Below, piece after piece: positions 50,847 through 61,315 of a DNA stretch of 64,000 nucleotides. Under the pieces are notes generated by a model that searched no databases, was not told where the DNA came from, and saw only the letters and a list, made by a program, of their open reading frames with translations. The stretch's first letter is position 1, and each line of letters starts with the position of its first letter. The stretch lies in the NCBI GenBank assembly GCA_045650185.1, contig JAZRQY010000006.1, positions 33,041-97,040 of the forward strand, read 5' to 3'. Source of the stretch: Scatosoma sp045650185 (lineage in GTDB: Bacteria; Bacillota; Clostridia; Christensenellales; Borkfalkiaceae). Position numbers and translations under genes: made by a program.

Positions 50847-51812
50847 TTAATCAAGTGCTGTGACCGAGCCGTTTTTATACCAAGCAATCGTTTCTTTCAG
50901 TCCGCTTGCAAAATCCGTCTGCGGTTTCCAGCCAAGCTCCGCCTCAATCTTGTGGCAATTCAGGGCGTATTTTTTGTCATGCCCCTTGCGGTCTAAAACA
51001 AACTCGATAAGCTCCTCGCTCTTGCCAAGCTGGATCAAAATCTCTTTCACCAATACGACATTCGGGAGCATAACCCCACTCCCCACGTTATACACGCCGC
51101 CTGAGGGAGCGCTACGAATAATCGCATCAATCGCCCGACAATGGTCGTCCACATAGATCCAATCCCGAACGTTCCGTCCGTCACCGTAAATCGGAACTCG
51201 TTGCCCCTTCAGGGCGTATTCAACGACCTTCGGTATCAACTTTTCGACGTGTTGGTATTTGCCGTAATTGTTTGCCGAACGGCTAATCGATACCGACAGC
51301 CCGTGCGTCCTACAATAAGAAAGCGCCAACAAATCTGCGGCAGCTTTGCTTGCGCTATACGGAGAACTCGGTTTCAAAGGAGAGCTTTCCGTAAACGCCT
51401 CCTCACTATTAAGCGGCAAGTCCCCGTACACCTCGTCGGTGGAAACTTGGTGAAACCGCCTTACGCCGTATTGCAGACACAAATCCAACAGCGTTTGCGT
51501 GCCAAGGACGTTTGTTTCAATAAATATTCTCGAACCCTCAATTGAGCGGTCAACGTGGCTCTCTGCCGCGAAGTTTACGACGATATCGGGGGCTTCGGAT
51601 TGAAAAATTTTCTCCATCGAAGACCGATCGCAGATATTCGTTTGATAAAAGCAGAATCCATCACGCTTTTTCAGCCCTGCAAGAGCAGGCAAGTTCGCCG
51701 CATAGGTTAAACAATCCACCCCAACAACCGTATCCTCAGCGTGGTTGTCCAGCCAATAGTTCGTAAAATTTACGCCGATAAACCCGGCGCAACCCGTCAC
51801 TAAAAGTTTCAT
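50847..51812 (-). CDS. rfbB: dTDP-glucose 4,6-dehydratase
   Basis: A 321-residue extended SDR: NAD motif GCAGFIGVNF (7-16), FAAESHVDRS, HQVSTDEVYGDL, and YSASKAA with catalytic Tyr and Lys. It makes dTDP-4-keto-6-deoxyglucose. The rhamnose genes rfbA, rfbC and rfbD are not in the window, so the end sugar is unknown. Last gene of the polysaccharide run before the TraX-like gene; overlaps the upstream gene by 4 bp. Confidence 0.92.
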   Translation of the reverse strand: MKLLVTGCAGFIGVNFTNYWLDNHAEDTVVGVDCLTYAANLPALAGLKKRDGFCFYQTNICDRSSMEKIFQSEAPDIVVNFAAESHVDRSIEGSRIFIETNVLGTQTLLDLCLQYGVRRFHQVSTDEVYGDLPLNSEEAFTESSPLKPSSPYSASKAAADLLALSYCRTHGLSVSISRSANNYGKYQHVEKLIPKVVEYALKGQRVPIYGDGRNVRDWIYVDDHCRAIDAIIRSAPSGGVYNVGSGVMLPNVVLVKEILIQLGKSEELIEFVLDRKGHDKKYALNCHKIEAELGWKPQTDFASGLKETIAWYKNGSVTALD

Positions 51813-52969
51813 TGCAACCCCAATTCCTGCAGCATTGCTTGGATATTTTTCGTCTTTTCGTCTGACGATTTACAAGTTTCTTTCGCCTCTGCCAATGCGG
51901 TTTTCTTTTTCCCCTTGAACAGGAAGTTCATCCAACGACACATCTGATAATACGGAATTAACAGCTTGCATTTCTCAACACGAGGATAACGAAGTTTCAA
52001 CAAGTCATAGGGAAACCAAATACGAGAAAGGATATATTTCAATCCCTTCCCCTTTTTTGCCGCTTGTGCCGCGACCATGTTTTGCGCAGAGCCGTACACA
52101 CCACCGGTCAATATATACTGCTCCAGCTTTTGGGTGAGAGGAGTATGCGGCTCCTCGCCGAACCAAACGTAGGAAAGCTTTTTGGCGGTATCCGCAAGCG
52201 TCTTCAAACCGCCCTCCGCCAAAAGCGCATCGCATTTTTCTTTGTCAAACGCAGCCTTCTCGTTTAAAATCCACAAGTCGAGGAAGGGCTTGATTCCACA
52301 ACCACCGAACTCAATATGTTTCGCCATATGCGCGACGTGGTAGTAATAGAAAAAGTCGTCCTGCAAAGCCTTTTGATACGCATCGCCATCACTTTGCAAT
52401 CGGTCCCAAACGGTATTGAGGATGACGCTGGCATTGTTTGCCCTATCGTCTTCCAAAAGGCTGAAATGCAATTCGAGGGTTACGCCGCTGGGGGAGTGCA
52501 ACGAAACGTCGTGCGTACCCCGATGGATACTCCCATAGCCCAAGTCTTCGCTGAGCAGCTTGATGGCTTTATCCAAGTTTTCTTCTTTGATTAAGACGTC
52601 GATATCACAGCTGGTGCGCATCCACGGCTGGGGATAGTAAGCACGCAAAACCGAACCTTTCAGCGGAATATGTTCGATTTTGTTTTGCTCAAAGAGGGAA
52701 CAGATTTCGCCAAGCTCATAGTTGAGCTGCTCATAGCGGTATACCGCCATATTCCGCTCCGCGCGGAATTTTTTAGAAATGTCCGAACCATCCAGCAACC
52801 CGTTTTTATCCAAAGCCTCCGCCACCAAATGCGCCAAATCATGCTGTTTGGACATTTTATACAGCGTTGCCAAGTCCTGTTCGGCTATCTCTATTTTTAT
52901 TTCTCCCGTTGCCGATTTCGCCCCCACCGCATCACCAAGCAAGGAAAACAGAAGATTAAAATCATTCAT
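51809..52969 (-). CDS. Nucleotidyltransferase-family protein (NTP_transf_5 type)
   Basis: A 386-residue protein with HIPLKGSVLRAYYPQP followed by RTSCDIDVLI, the signature of the uncharacterised nucleotidyltransferase family often found in capsule and EPS loci. An acidic ELHFSLLEDDR follows. Function unknown. The ATG at 52969 is used; a TTG four codons upstream directly abuts an AAGGA and cannot be excluded. Confidence 0.8.
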   Translation of the reverse strand: MNDFNLLFSLLGDAVGAKSATGEIKIEIAEQDLATLYKMSKQHDLAHLVAEALDKNGLLDGSDISKKFRAERNMAVYRYEQLNYELGEICSLFEQNKIEHIPLKGSVLRAYYPQPWMRTSCDIDVLIKEENLDKAIKLLSEDLGYGSIHRGTHDVSLHSPSGVTLELHFSLLEDDRANNASVILNTVWDRLQSDGDAYQKALQDDFFYYYHVAHMAKHIEFGGCGIKPFLDLWILNEKAAFDKEKCDALLAEGGLKTLADTAKKLSYVWFGEEPHTPLTQKLEQYILTGGVYGSAQNMVAAQAAKKGKGLKYILSRIWFPYDLLKLRYPRVEKCKLLIPYYQMCRWMNFLFKGKKKTALAEAKETCKSSDEKTKNIQAMLQELGLQ

Positions 52970-52996
52970 TTTTAATATCAATCCTTAAAAAGTATA

Positions 52997-54166
52997 TTAT
53001 TTCTTGAATATCTTTTTTGCCTTCCTGATACATTTTCCGATAAATCTTTTTATTTTTGTAAACAAAGGAATTTTACAATATTTCTTTTGAACTTTCAAGA
53101 AATCCTTTGACTCTATTTCCTTTAAAAACGCATCCCGTTTTTTAGGAAGTGGCGACGACTTAATCATAGCACTATTATAGGATATCGCAACATCCAGATC
53201 AATTTTCACCGCTAAAATCGCCCCCTCAATCTTTTGAAAAATCTCTTTCCCTTTTTCAGATTGAATAATAACCAGCGAAGTCCCTTTATCGTCATCTATA
53301 TCCGGCAAAACGTTTTGAATACCCCAGAAGTCTGCCAACGTAATGTCGCTTCTGCGCGCTTTGGTCTTAAAGGCGCAATCATAACAAGAAGGCCGCAAGC
53401 AAAGATTTTTAAGAAATACTTGCATCATGGGATCTTGATTATGCGCAGCTTGATATTTTAAGCCAGCTTCAAAGAAAAATGTTGTTGAATATCCTTTCCA
53501 GCCCGTATTTTTGGATCTAAAAGAGATCTCTTCGATACTTCCCCCATTTGCCTGCATTCGGCGATATTCAATATATTTTTGCCAAACCATAGGCGAGGGT
53601 ACGCCATGGCAAATTAGATCTTGGGTTATCAAATTCTCATACGGCTTTCTTAAATAGGAAAGCAAGCCCTCTACTTGACAAGGAGTCCCCGAGAACAAAA
53701 CCAGCCTCCCCGCCCGCAAAAAGTCTTCTGCTTGGCGATAGGAATTCCCGATTTTACTTTGCACGTATTTTGATCCGCGTAAACAATCCAATTCCTCGAT
53801 GCCTTCCACGCATTTATGCACTACATTAAAATTCTCATCAAACGCGGCGCCAAATACTACACCTCCCTGCTGAAGCACGTAAGTAGCCAACGCAGAGAAC
53901 ACACCTCCCGAAGAGGATTTCAAGCGAATCGGCTCTTCCTGATATATTGCCGCATAGGCGGTGAGGACATCCTCGGAGGCAGGAGCACAGGGCATAATGA
54001 TAGGACAACTTTTTTCACACAGTCCGCAATGGATACATTCCGTTTCCTCTACCTTCGGATACCAAAACCCCTCGTCATCAGAAACCATCTGAATACATTT
54101 TTTAGGGCATATTTCCGCACACGCATGGCAACCGCTACATTTTGATTTCTCGGTAATATTTATCAT
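52997..54166 (-). CDS. FrhB-like protein with two 4Fe-4S clusters (coenzyme F420 hydrogenase beta family)
   Basis: A 389-residue protein. Two ferredoxin motifs (CSGCHACAEICPKKC and CIHCGLCEKSCP) lie in residues 10-55, followed by the FrhB N- and C-terminal domains with SSSGGVFSALA and FSGTPCQVEGLL. Such proteins are usual partners of polysaccharide pyruvyl transferases in surface-glycan loci, and one is encoded two genes upstream. A redox role in glycan modification is inferred. It abuts the flippase gene. Confidence 0.85.
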   Translation of the reverse strand: MINITEKSKCSGCHACAEICPKKCIQMVSDDEGFWYPKVEETECIHCGLCEKSCPIIMPCAPASEDVLTAYAAIYQEEPIRLKSSSGGVFSALATYVLQQGGVVFGAAFDENFNVVHKCVEGIEELDCLRGSKYVQSKIGNSYRQAEDFLRAGRLVLFSGTPCQVEGLLSYLRKPYENLITQDLICHGVPSPMVWQKYIEYRRMQANGGSIEEISFRSKNTGWKGYSTTFFFEAGLKYQAAHNQDPMMQVFLKNLCLRPSCYDCAFKTKARRSDITLADFWGIQNVLPDIDDDKGTSLVIIQSEKGKEIFQKIEGAILAVKIDLDVAISYNSAMIKSSPLPKKRDAFLKEIESKDFLKVQKKYCKIPLFTKIKRFIGKCIRKAKKIFKK

Positions 54167-55704
54167 TATTTCCTCTTTAAAATTTTAGCCAGCGGCTTCA
54201 ACACCAAGCCCCTTTCATATCCGTTCATACCTAAGAACCACATAGACGCACAATATACTATCGAATATCCCCCAATACATAAAAGCAGATTAAGGATGGA
54301 ATATAGATTGACAAACGACACAATCACCACCCCCAATGCAATCGGTAGAATCAGCCCAACAGACATTCGAACAATATTTTTCCAGAACTGCAATATGTTT
54401 ATATTGCACCGCTTATGGTAATAGATATTCATCACCAGACCGTTCGCAATCACCAAAGACATCGCCGTACCAATAGCGCTTCCGATTGCGCCGTATTTTT
54501 GGCATAAAAAGATGGATAATACCAAATTGATCAATGCCATAATTAAGTACGCAATACTTCTAAACTTATGTTTATTTTGCGCTCTTTGCGCTTCAATCCC
54601 TATATTTTGTATTAAAGCAATCGAAGCAGGAAGCACCAACAACAACATTACGTAATATGAATCTTCATACCCAGAACCAGCCCAATAATGGATAAATGGT
54701 TTCCCGAAAAAGACTAATCCGCTTGCTATTAATCCCAGTAAAAGAAACTGTATTCTACCGACCTTAACAAACAATTCGGTTAATTGCTGTTTTTTCGCCA
54801 CCTCGTTGCCGTCTGTTGCATTAACAAGCCTATGTACCCGTGGCGTAAAGACGCTTGATACCGCCGAGGAAAACATCGCGTAATATTGATACAAACTATA
54901 ACCGACGGAATAAATCGCCACTACTTCCGTTCCCTTAAAACGGCCAAGCAAGAATTTATCAACGTTCCAATTGATTTGATCGATAATGATATTGATAGCA
55001 AGAAAGCTTGTATAAGCAAACAAACTTTTGAAGATTCCCTTTTCAAAGCTATGGAAAATAAACTTGTTTTTTAATACGCCCTTTACGTATATAAAATAAA
55101 TCAAGTCGGTTATTATCGAAATAGAAACGGTAACCGTTACCATAGCGATAGAACGATAGCCTATCAATAATAAAGGAAGGGTTACGAGAGGGCTAACTAC
55201 CGTCTTCAATACCCCGAGCAATTTCAAGAATACATATTTTTCATGCGCTGAAATGATACTTGAAAACAAACTCGCCGGAAAGGATACAGCCAAGTTTACC
55301 GTCAATAACAACATCAAAACTTTCGCGGTGGCATATTCCTGCGTGGTCAATCCTTCGTCGAATACGTATTGCAAGTTAAAGGATAAAAAAGTACCACACA
55401 CCAAAGCAATTACGCCAATGATCCCAAACACAATCAAGAACAATCCGTTTAACTTATAAATAGATTGCTCGTCATTCTCTTTTTTATATTTGGAATAATA
55501 GCGAATATAGCTACTGTTAAAGCCGAGGCTTAATATAGACAGCATGGAAATGGTAGAAGATACGGTATTATACAAGCCGTATTCGCTCTTTCCCAAGAGG
55601 CGGAGCATCACGGGCGTATATACTAACCCTACTATAATCCCCATCGCCATTTGTATGTAGGAAAGTATCACTCCCCATTTTAACTGACTCGTTTCTTTCG
55701 CCAT
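54166..55704 (-). CDS. Oligosaccharide flippase (Wzx-type)
   Basis: A 512-residue MATE/MOP-like membrane protein with about 14 hydrophobic segments; GIIVGLVYTPVMLRLLGKSEYGLYN is the characteristic start. It moves lipid-linked repeat units across the membrane. AT-rich codons. Confidence 0.88.
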   Translation of the reverse strand: MAKETSQLKWGVILSYIQMAMGIIVGLVYTPVMLRLLGKSEYGLYNTVSSTISMLSILSLGFNSSYIRYYSKYKKENDEQSIYKLNGLFLIVFGIIGVIALVCGTFLSFNLQYVFDEGLTTQEYATAKVLMLLLTVNLAVSFPASLFSSIISAHEKYVFLKLLGVLKTVVSPLVTLPLLLIGYRSIAMVTVTVSISIITDLIYFIYVKGVLKNKFIFHSFEKGIFKSLFAYTSFLAINIIIDQINWNVDKFLLGRFKGTEVVAIYSVGYSLYQYYAMFSSAVSSVFTPRVHRLVNATDGNEVAKKQQLTELFVKVGRIQFLLLGLIASGLVFFGKPFIHYWAGSGYEDSYYVMLLLVLPASIALIQNIGIEAQRAQNKHKFRSIAYLIMALINLVLSIFLCQKYGAIGSAIGTAMSLVIANGLVMNIYYHKRCNINILQFWKNIVRMSVGLILPIALGVVIVSFVNLYSILNLLLCIGGYSIVYCASMWFLGMNGYERGLVLKPLAKILKRK

Positions 55705-55705
55705 A

Positions 55706-56878
55706 TTAGTCCTTTAAATTCTTTTCCAAAAACTCAATCGACTCTCGTTTTATTTTTTCGAAGTCCTCGTTTGCCTTTGTGTAATCAATATTAGAAAGAG
55801 AAGTAATATATTGTATAGTTTCTCTCTCTTTGCCAGCGCAAAAGCGATCTTCCTGATGGAATAATTCGGTAATATCGACAATACGAGAACTCATTTCCCC
55901 ATTTTTACTGCGATTAAATACGAAATACTGTTTCTGATAGATATTAGAAAACACAACGGCGTGAAAACTATCCGTGAAGACGTATTCCGCGTGCTTAATG
56001 AGGGAGAGAAAATCTTGTGGGGAAACACTCTCCATTGCAACATCTCCAAACCCTTTATCCGTCATAGGCGCAGAAGCGTATAACATTGGAATAAAAACAA
56101 TTTTAAGATTGTTTTGCTTTGCAAACCTTGTTGCCAATTTTCGCTCCGCTTTATTCTCCCCTAAAAAATAACATAAAATATACTTTTCATCAATCAGTCT
56201 GTTTGAAGACACCTTGTCCCAATCCTCCTTCGCCAATAACAAAGTAGGATCTACCACCAACTGCGGAACTGAAGGAGAGCAATCTCTAATTAACTCCACA
56301 GCACTGCTCTCTCTAACGGAAACCGCTTTATAATCTTTTAAACTATTCCGAAAAACCTCTTTCTGCTTTTCGTTCAAAGCCTTTTGAGCAATACTCGCCG
56401 CGTACGAAATTTTAGTTTTTGTAGAGGGGACAAAGTCCAAGAAAAATATGCTGTTATACCACTGCAAATTCCAAACCTGGTCGCTCCCCGTTATAAATAC
56501 GTCAAACGCATCCAAAGACTCGACTATCGTATCCTTAGTATACACTTTATCCGTATTAGGGATTAATTGGCTATTAAAGAAGTGGAACGCTTCCGCTCTC
56601 TTCTTCCTTTTTTGCTCAATTTTCGACCTCGATAATTTTAGAAAAATTTTATTGCTAACTCTTTTAATAACCCCCGACACACCCAGCGCACAAATCTTTT
56701 TGATTTTAGAGGTTTTTTCTGTACGCATTAAATTAGATTGACCATTTGTATGATCAAAACAGATTTGCTTTGCATCATATCCACGTTGTTTTAACCATAC
56801 GGACAATCCGTACGCCTGCAAATTCCCCCCATAATTCAAACTATGATAATAATGGGTGACAATCCCAATTTTCTTCAT
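55706..56878 (-). CDS. Polysaccharide pyruvyl transferase family protein
   Basis: A 390-residue CsaB/WcaK-like enzyme: GIVTHYYHSLNYGGNLQAYG, ITGSDQVWN near residue 130, and VFTDSFHAVVFS near residue 300. It adds ketal pyruvate to a sugar, giving the glycan negative charge. Pairs with the FrhB-like gene. Confidence 0.9.
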   Translation of the reverse strand: MKKIGIVTHYYHSLNYGGNLQAYGLSVWLKQRGYDAKQICFDHTNGQSNLMRTEKTSKIKKICALGVSGVIKRVSNKIFLKLSRSKIEQKRKKRAEAFHFFNSQLIPNTDKVYTKDTIVESLDAFDVFITGSDQVWNLQWYNSIFFLDFVPSTKTKISYAASIAQKALNEKQKEVFRNSLKDYKAVSVRESSAVELIRDCSPSVPQLVVDPTLLLAKEDWDKVSSNRLIDEKYILCYFLGENKAERKLATRFAKQNNLKIVFIPMLYASAPMTDKGFGDVAMESVSPQDFLSLIKHAEYVFTDSFHAVVFSNIYQKQYFVFNRSKNGEMSSRIVDITELFHQEDRFCAGKERETIQYITSLSNIDYTKANEDFEKIKRESIEFLEKNLKD

Positions 56879-56879
56879 A

Positions 56880-57863
56880 TCATACCAACCTAAATTTTGT
56901 TAAACCCCAAATTATTAAAAATCTAATTTTTTCCTTTACTCCTTGTATCCTCAAGCCCCATTTCAACTTTAAATGCGGATATAATTCACTTTGTCTTATT
57001 TCACGTATGTTTTCCTTTCTTTTCTTTTTATCTTTACATCCTCTGATTTCATTCATTATACAATCCATGCAAAGTTCTGCACAATATATTTGAAAAAAGC
57101 TCTTCTCATCTTTGCCGCGATAATATTTCAACAGCGGCTTTATTTCTTTTGTTAATTCCAACTGCCCAATAAGGTAATCGGGATAATATGAGGCATTGCA
57201 TGCAGAAGATAAGTTGATGCGATAATGATATAGGTTTTCAGGGACGAAAGAAATCCCGTTCGCCCGCATAACCGCATTTAAGCAAAACACCATATCTTCT
57301 GCCATTTTAATTTTTGTGTTAAACGTAAGGGAAGCCAACAACTTTTTACTATATAATATCCTACAACTGCTGTGGTTGATATACAATTTGGAAGAATAAA
57401 TTAGGAAAAAGCGCTTATAAAAATCACAGAATCCGTTTATGTCATTTTTTGTTACAGCAGTTTCAGGGAAAACTTCCACAACATCAATAAATTCCCCATT
57501 ATACTTGTCAAAACGAGAAAAACACAAGTCGCTATTCTCTTGCCTCATTTTTTTGTAAAGCTTTTCCGCAAAATCACATTCCACGAAATCATCCGCATCT
57601 ACAAAGGTAACATACGCCCCTTGCGCAATATCTAAGCCTGTATTTCTTGCCGACGATACTCCACCGTTTTCTTTGTGCATTACTTTTATACGTGCATCTT
57701 TTTGCGCATATTCATCGCAGATTTTTCCACTATTATCCGTTGACCCATCATCTATCAACAGAATTTCTAAATTCTCATATGTTTGAGCGAGTATACTATC
57801 TAAACATTCACACAAGTATTCCTCAACATTATAAACAGGTACAATTACGCTAATTAAATCCAT
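56880..57863 (-). CDS. Glycosyltransferase family 2
   Basis: A 327-residue GT-A enzyme: VIVPVYNVEEYL, LEILLIDDGSTDNSG, ENGGVSSARNTGL and VDADDFVE (DXD). The acceptor is unknown. Starts 1 bp after the pyruvyl transferase region on the same strand. Confidence 0.9.
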   Translation of the reverse strand: MDLISVIVPVYNVEEYLCECLDSILAQTYENLEILLIDDGSTDNSGKICDEYAQKDARIKVMHKENGGVSSARNTGLDIAQGAYVTFVDADDFVECDFAEKLYKKMRQENSDLCFSRFDKYNGEFIDVVEVFPETAVTKNDINGFCDFYKRFFLIYSSKLYINHSSCRILYSKKLLASLTFNTKIKMAEDMVFCLNAVMRANGISFVPENLYHYRINLSSACNASYYPDYLIGQLELTKEIKPLLKYYRGKDEKSFFQIYCAELCMDCIMNEIRGCKDKKKRKENIREIRQSELYPHLKLKWGLRIQGVKEKIRFLIIWGLTKFRLV

Positions 57864-57996
57864 TCTCCGTTCCTTTTCAAAATTAGATTTATCAAAATTC
57901 CTACTTTAAAATTTTAATATTATTTTTTCGTTAGCAATAACACATCAACAAATCGAGAATATCATCTTAGAAGTATATTTATTTTGACAGCCCCTA

Positions 57997-59175
57997 TCAT
58001 TTTATATATTCTTCTGGATACATGCCCATTAAGTAAAATAACATCAATGGAATCCAAAAAGATACCCCCAAATGGTTTGCAATAATTAAGTTATTTAATA
58101 TAAACGCTATAATGAAACAAATCCAAAATGTGTTTTTACTGTTTACAAATCTTTTTGTTACAACTATTCCCAGAGATAATATTACGAAGATGCCTATTAA
58201 CCCAAAATGAAGTAAAAACGTCAGTAAAGTGTTATGAGCATCCCCTATGTGCCCTGTATATTTAAGTATTAAATTCGTTGTATGCCCAGCTCCAAACCCA
58301 AACAGAGGGCTATTCATAAAGGCTTTAATCGCATATCCCCAATGTTCTATACGTTTTCGATTACTTTCATCTTTTAAATTTTCAAGATTAAATCGGCTCT
58401 TTAATTCTTCCGGTAAATATCTTAAAATTAAGCTTCCCGCTAATAATAATAGAATAACTACAACAACTCCTATTATCTTACTCTTTTTTTGTTTAGCGCG
58501 CTTTAAATACATTCCAAAAAAAACAATTAAAGAGGAAATATACGCAGCTCGCGACCCTGTCATAATAATAGCTATACCAATTACAATAATAGATATTAAA
58601 TAAAATATCTTGTGCTTATGCGTATGCCTGTTGCCGACTAAATTAAATCCTGCATACGAAAAAGCTACATATAAAAAACTTGCCAAATAATTGGGATCAA
58701 TTTCTAAATTGCCCATAAATTGTATTGTAAATCGATATGAGCCATCAAACAAATAATGGTGCGGTAGTACTATCATTACCAAACCAATTACCGCGCCACC
58801 CAAAATAAAGCTATTTAATATCGCATCAATGCTCTTAATATTTATGGGCATAAATGTTATCACTAAAAACATAATTAACCATACAGAATAGCTTAAAAAC
58901 GTCCCGTTATCCATTACTTCCAAATTTAGAATTGACATTACCAATAGTGCCATAAACAAATAGGCCAAAATGCCTACTACACTTTTATTTGTTTTTAATA
59001 TCTTTCCGTTTCCACAAATAAGTCCAAAAAGAATAAATAGAATAGGGAAATACACATATTCTGAAATAAAAAATGCTTGGTGGTTATTGGCTACCATAAA
59101 CACCAAAAACAATACTATAAACCAATAAGGGAAAATAACTTTATTGGAGTTTTTTTGTGTATATAAACTTCTCAT
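57997..59175 (-). CDS. O-antigen ligase/polymerase-like protein (Wzy)
   Basis: A 392-residue protein with about ten membrane segments and a periplasmic-side loop containing FGFGAGHTTN and GDAHNTLL, typical of the O-antigen ligase/Wzy family. It probably polymerises repeat units. A 133-bp AT-rich gap separates it from the downstream glycosyltransferase; no clear signal is seen in that gap. Confidence 0.85.
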   Translation of the reverse strand: MRSLYTQKNSNKVIFPYWFIVLFLVFMVANNHQAFFISEYVYFPILFILFGLICGNGKILKTNKSVVGILAYLFMALLVMSILNLEVMDNGTFLSYSVWLIMFLVITFMPINIKSIDAILNSFILGGAVIGLVMIVLPHHYLFDGSYRFTIQFMGNLEIDPNYLASFLYVAFSYAGFNLVGNRHTHKHKIFYLISIIVIGIAIIMTGSRAAYISSLIVFFGMYLKRAKQKKSKIIGVVVVILLLLAGSLILRYLPEELKSRFNLENLKDESNRKRIEHWGYAIKAFMNSPLFGFGAGHTTNLILKYTGHIGDAHNTLLTFLLHFGLIGIFVILSLGIVVTKRFVNSKNTFWICFIIAFILNNLIIANHLGVSFWIPLMLFYLMGMYPEEYIK

Positions 59176-59178
59176 TTA

Positions 59179-60294
59179 TTATAAATCACCTAATAATTTT
59201 TCTATATATTGTAAAGTGTCTTTTTTGTCATATTTATAATATTTCACTTTATCAACATAACAATTCCTTTGCAGCGTATCTCGATTGAAGTATTCCGTCG
59301 CCGCTTCTACCCATAAAGCATTATCCTTTAACGGTATAAAGCTCACTATATCACTAACTTTAACTTCTGTTGTTATCTCGTTAGAAAGCAGACACGGGCA
59401 GCCAGATGCTTGTGCCTCTATTGCCGTCAACGGCAAGCCTTCAGAGAGAGAAGGCATAATTAAAATATTTATGGCCGATAATATCTTATAAACATCACTT
59501 CTCAACCCTAAAAAATAAACCTTTTCACTTAAATTCAATTGATTCGCCCTATTTATTAGTTCTCTTTTTAATTTCCCATCACCAACTACAAAGAAAACCG
59601 CATTATCATACTTTTTTGTTATATCATAAAAAATTTCTAGTGCTTTTATTGGATTTTTTAGAGTCTCTAATCGCCCAATCATCCCAACAATATATGTCTG
59701 CTGAGAAATATTAAATTCATTTCTTATTTCCAAGTTATATTGGTCGTTGTACTTAAACTTTTCTGTATCTATACCGTTTTTTATTACTATAATATCACTA
59801 GCTTTTGAAGCTCCAAACAACGCAGTTCCTGCTTTCTCGGAACATGCAAAAAATAAATCGGTATTCTTCAAAACTTTTCTTTTATTTAAAATTGAGAAAA
59901 CTTTATTCCCCCAATAATACAGCTTCCCTGAAGTACACTCAAACTTGGTCCCATGGGAATGCGTGATAATTTTCGCTTTCGTATAGCGTTTACCATAATA
60001 TTGGAATTGATACATGCTTGTTGAGGAGGTATTAACCCAAATATAATCAAAATCACTATGCCGAAGAAAAAATTCTTTTACACGCCTACGAAACATAATC
60101 GGATTGGAACGACGCGACGGCAAAACATAAATTTTATAGCCGTTTTTTCTGTATGTATCAGAAAATGCACATTCCTTATCGAAAGACAAAAAGCTTATAT
60201 CAAAAACCTCACTCTTTTTTTCAAATAATCCCCGAAAAAGTGTTTCAACACCACCAACAGTATTAGAAACACCAACTATTAATATTTTTTTCAT
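59179..60294 (-). CDS. Glycosyltransferase family 4
   Basis: A 371-residue GT-B enzyme: VGGVETLF near the N-terminus, GMIGRLETLKNP, and the C-terminal EGLPLTAIEAQASGCPCL nucleotide-sugar motif. The second ATG of the frame is used because AGGA then lies 8 nt upstream. Confidence 0.9.
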   Translation of the reverse strand: MKKILIVGVSNTVGGVETLFRGLFEKKSEVFDISFLSFDKECAFSDTYRKNGYKIYVLPSRRSNPIMFRRRVKEFFLRHSDFDYIWVNTSSTSMYQFQYYGKRYTKAKIITHSHGTKFECTSGKLYYWGNKVFSILNKRKVLKNTDLFFACSEKAGTALFGASKASDIIVIKNGIDTEKFKYNDQYNLEIRNEFNISQQTYIVGMIGRLETLKNPIKALEIFYDITKKYDNAVFFVVGDGKLKRELINRANQLNLSEKVYFLGLRSDVYKILSAINILIMPSLSEGLPLTAIEAQASGCPCLLSNEITTEVKVSDIVSFIPLKDNALWVEAATEYFNRDTLQRNCYVDKVKYYKYDKKDTLQYIEKLLGDL

Positions 60295-60304
60295 TATAAA
60301 CATC

Positions 60305-61315
60305 CTAATTAAACTTTTTTATTAGTTTTATAGAAGCTTCTGTCATTTTATAATTTATATAAAACATTAAAACTAATATCTTTCTGCTTATGGGCATCGG
60401 AGAACTTAATAGTATCCCCGCATTTCTTCTTAACTCACCTTGCAGCTTCTTAACAATCTCTTTTTTATTTATTTTTTCATCCGAAATACCATAATACGCA
60501 ATTTTACATAACAAGGAAAGACTTGTACGAGCATATTTTACCTCTCCCATTTTTCTAATTTTTCCGTATTCTTCAAGTGAGGTCAAATCCTTAATCCCCT
60601 GCGCTGCTATATATAAATCGAAATCCTTTTCCTTCAATCCACCTCGAGTTATGCTTCCTGTGTTTTGAAAATAATAATATTTCCCGAGATTTGAATTTAC
60701 TAACATTTTTGCTCTTTGCAGGACCTTGTATTTCCATATTATATCTTCATTTACTAATCCCTCTGGAAATCGTAAATCGCCTATAGTTTCTTTTTTATAA
60801 ACACACCTTACGCTGGCGTAATATGTATCGGATTTTGTAGAGTTAACCATTAAAAAGTCGAGAATTTCTTTTTCTTTCAGCAATAAAAGTCTTTCTTTAC
60901 GCTTTTGAGGCGGCTTGCAATCCTTTACCTTATACATATCATACTGAACAATATCCGCATTCACTTTATTTAATAATTGAACACTATACTCTATCGTATC
61001 TAATTCAATCCAATCATCACTATCAACTAGCGTAATATATTTCCCCTTTGCCACATCCAACCCTTTATTCCGCGCCGAAGAGAGCCCTCCATTTTCTTTG
61101 TGATAAACAGTGATACGCGAATCCATTTTCGCATATTCGTCACAGATTTTTGAAGATGAATCCTTACTACCATCATCTACTAGTATAATTTCCAAATTTT
61201 TATAAGACTGATTTATGACACTATTTAAGCAACGAGGAAGATAGGCCTCCACATTATAAATGGGTATTATTACAGTGACCAAGTCTTTTTCATTTATATT
61301 TAAGATATCATCCAT
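60305..61315 (-). CDS. Glycosyltransferase family 2
   Basis: A 336-residue GT-A enzyme: VIIPIYNVEAYL, LVDDGSKDSSSK, NGGLSSARNKGL and VDSDDWIE. Overlaps the upstream glycosyltransferase by 8 bp. Similar in layout to the 56880-57863 protein. Confidence 0.9.
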   Translation of the reverse strand: MDDILNINEKDLVTVIIPIYNVEAYLPRCLNSVINQSYKNLEIILVDDGSKDSSSKICDEYAKMDSRITVYHKENGGLSSARNKGLDVAKGKYITLVDSDDWIELDTIEYSVQLLNKVNADIVQYDMYKVKDCKPPQKRKERLLLLKEKEILDFLMVNSTKSDTYYASVRCVYKKETIGDLRFPEGLVNEDIIWKYKVLQRAKMLVNSNLGKYYYFQNTGSITRGGLKEKDFDLYIAAQGIKDLTSLEEYGKIRKMGEVKYARTSLSLLCKIAYYGISDEKINKKEIVKKLQGELRRNAGILLSSPMPISRKILVLMFYINYKMTEASIKLIKKFN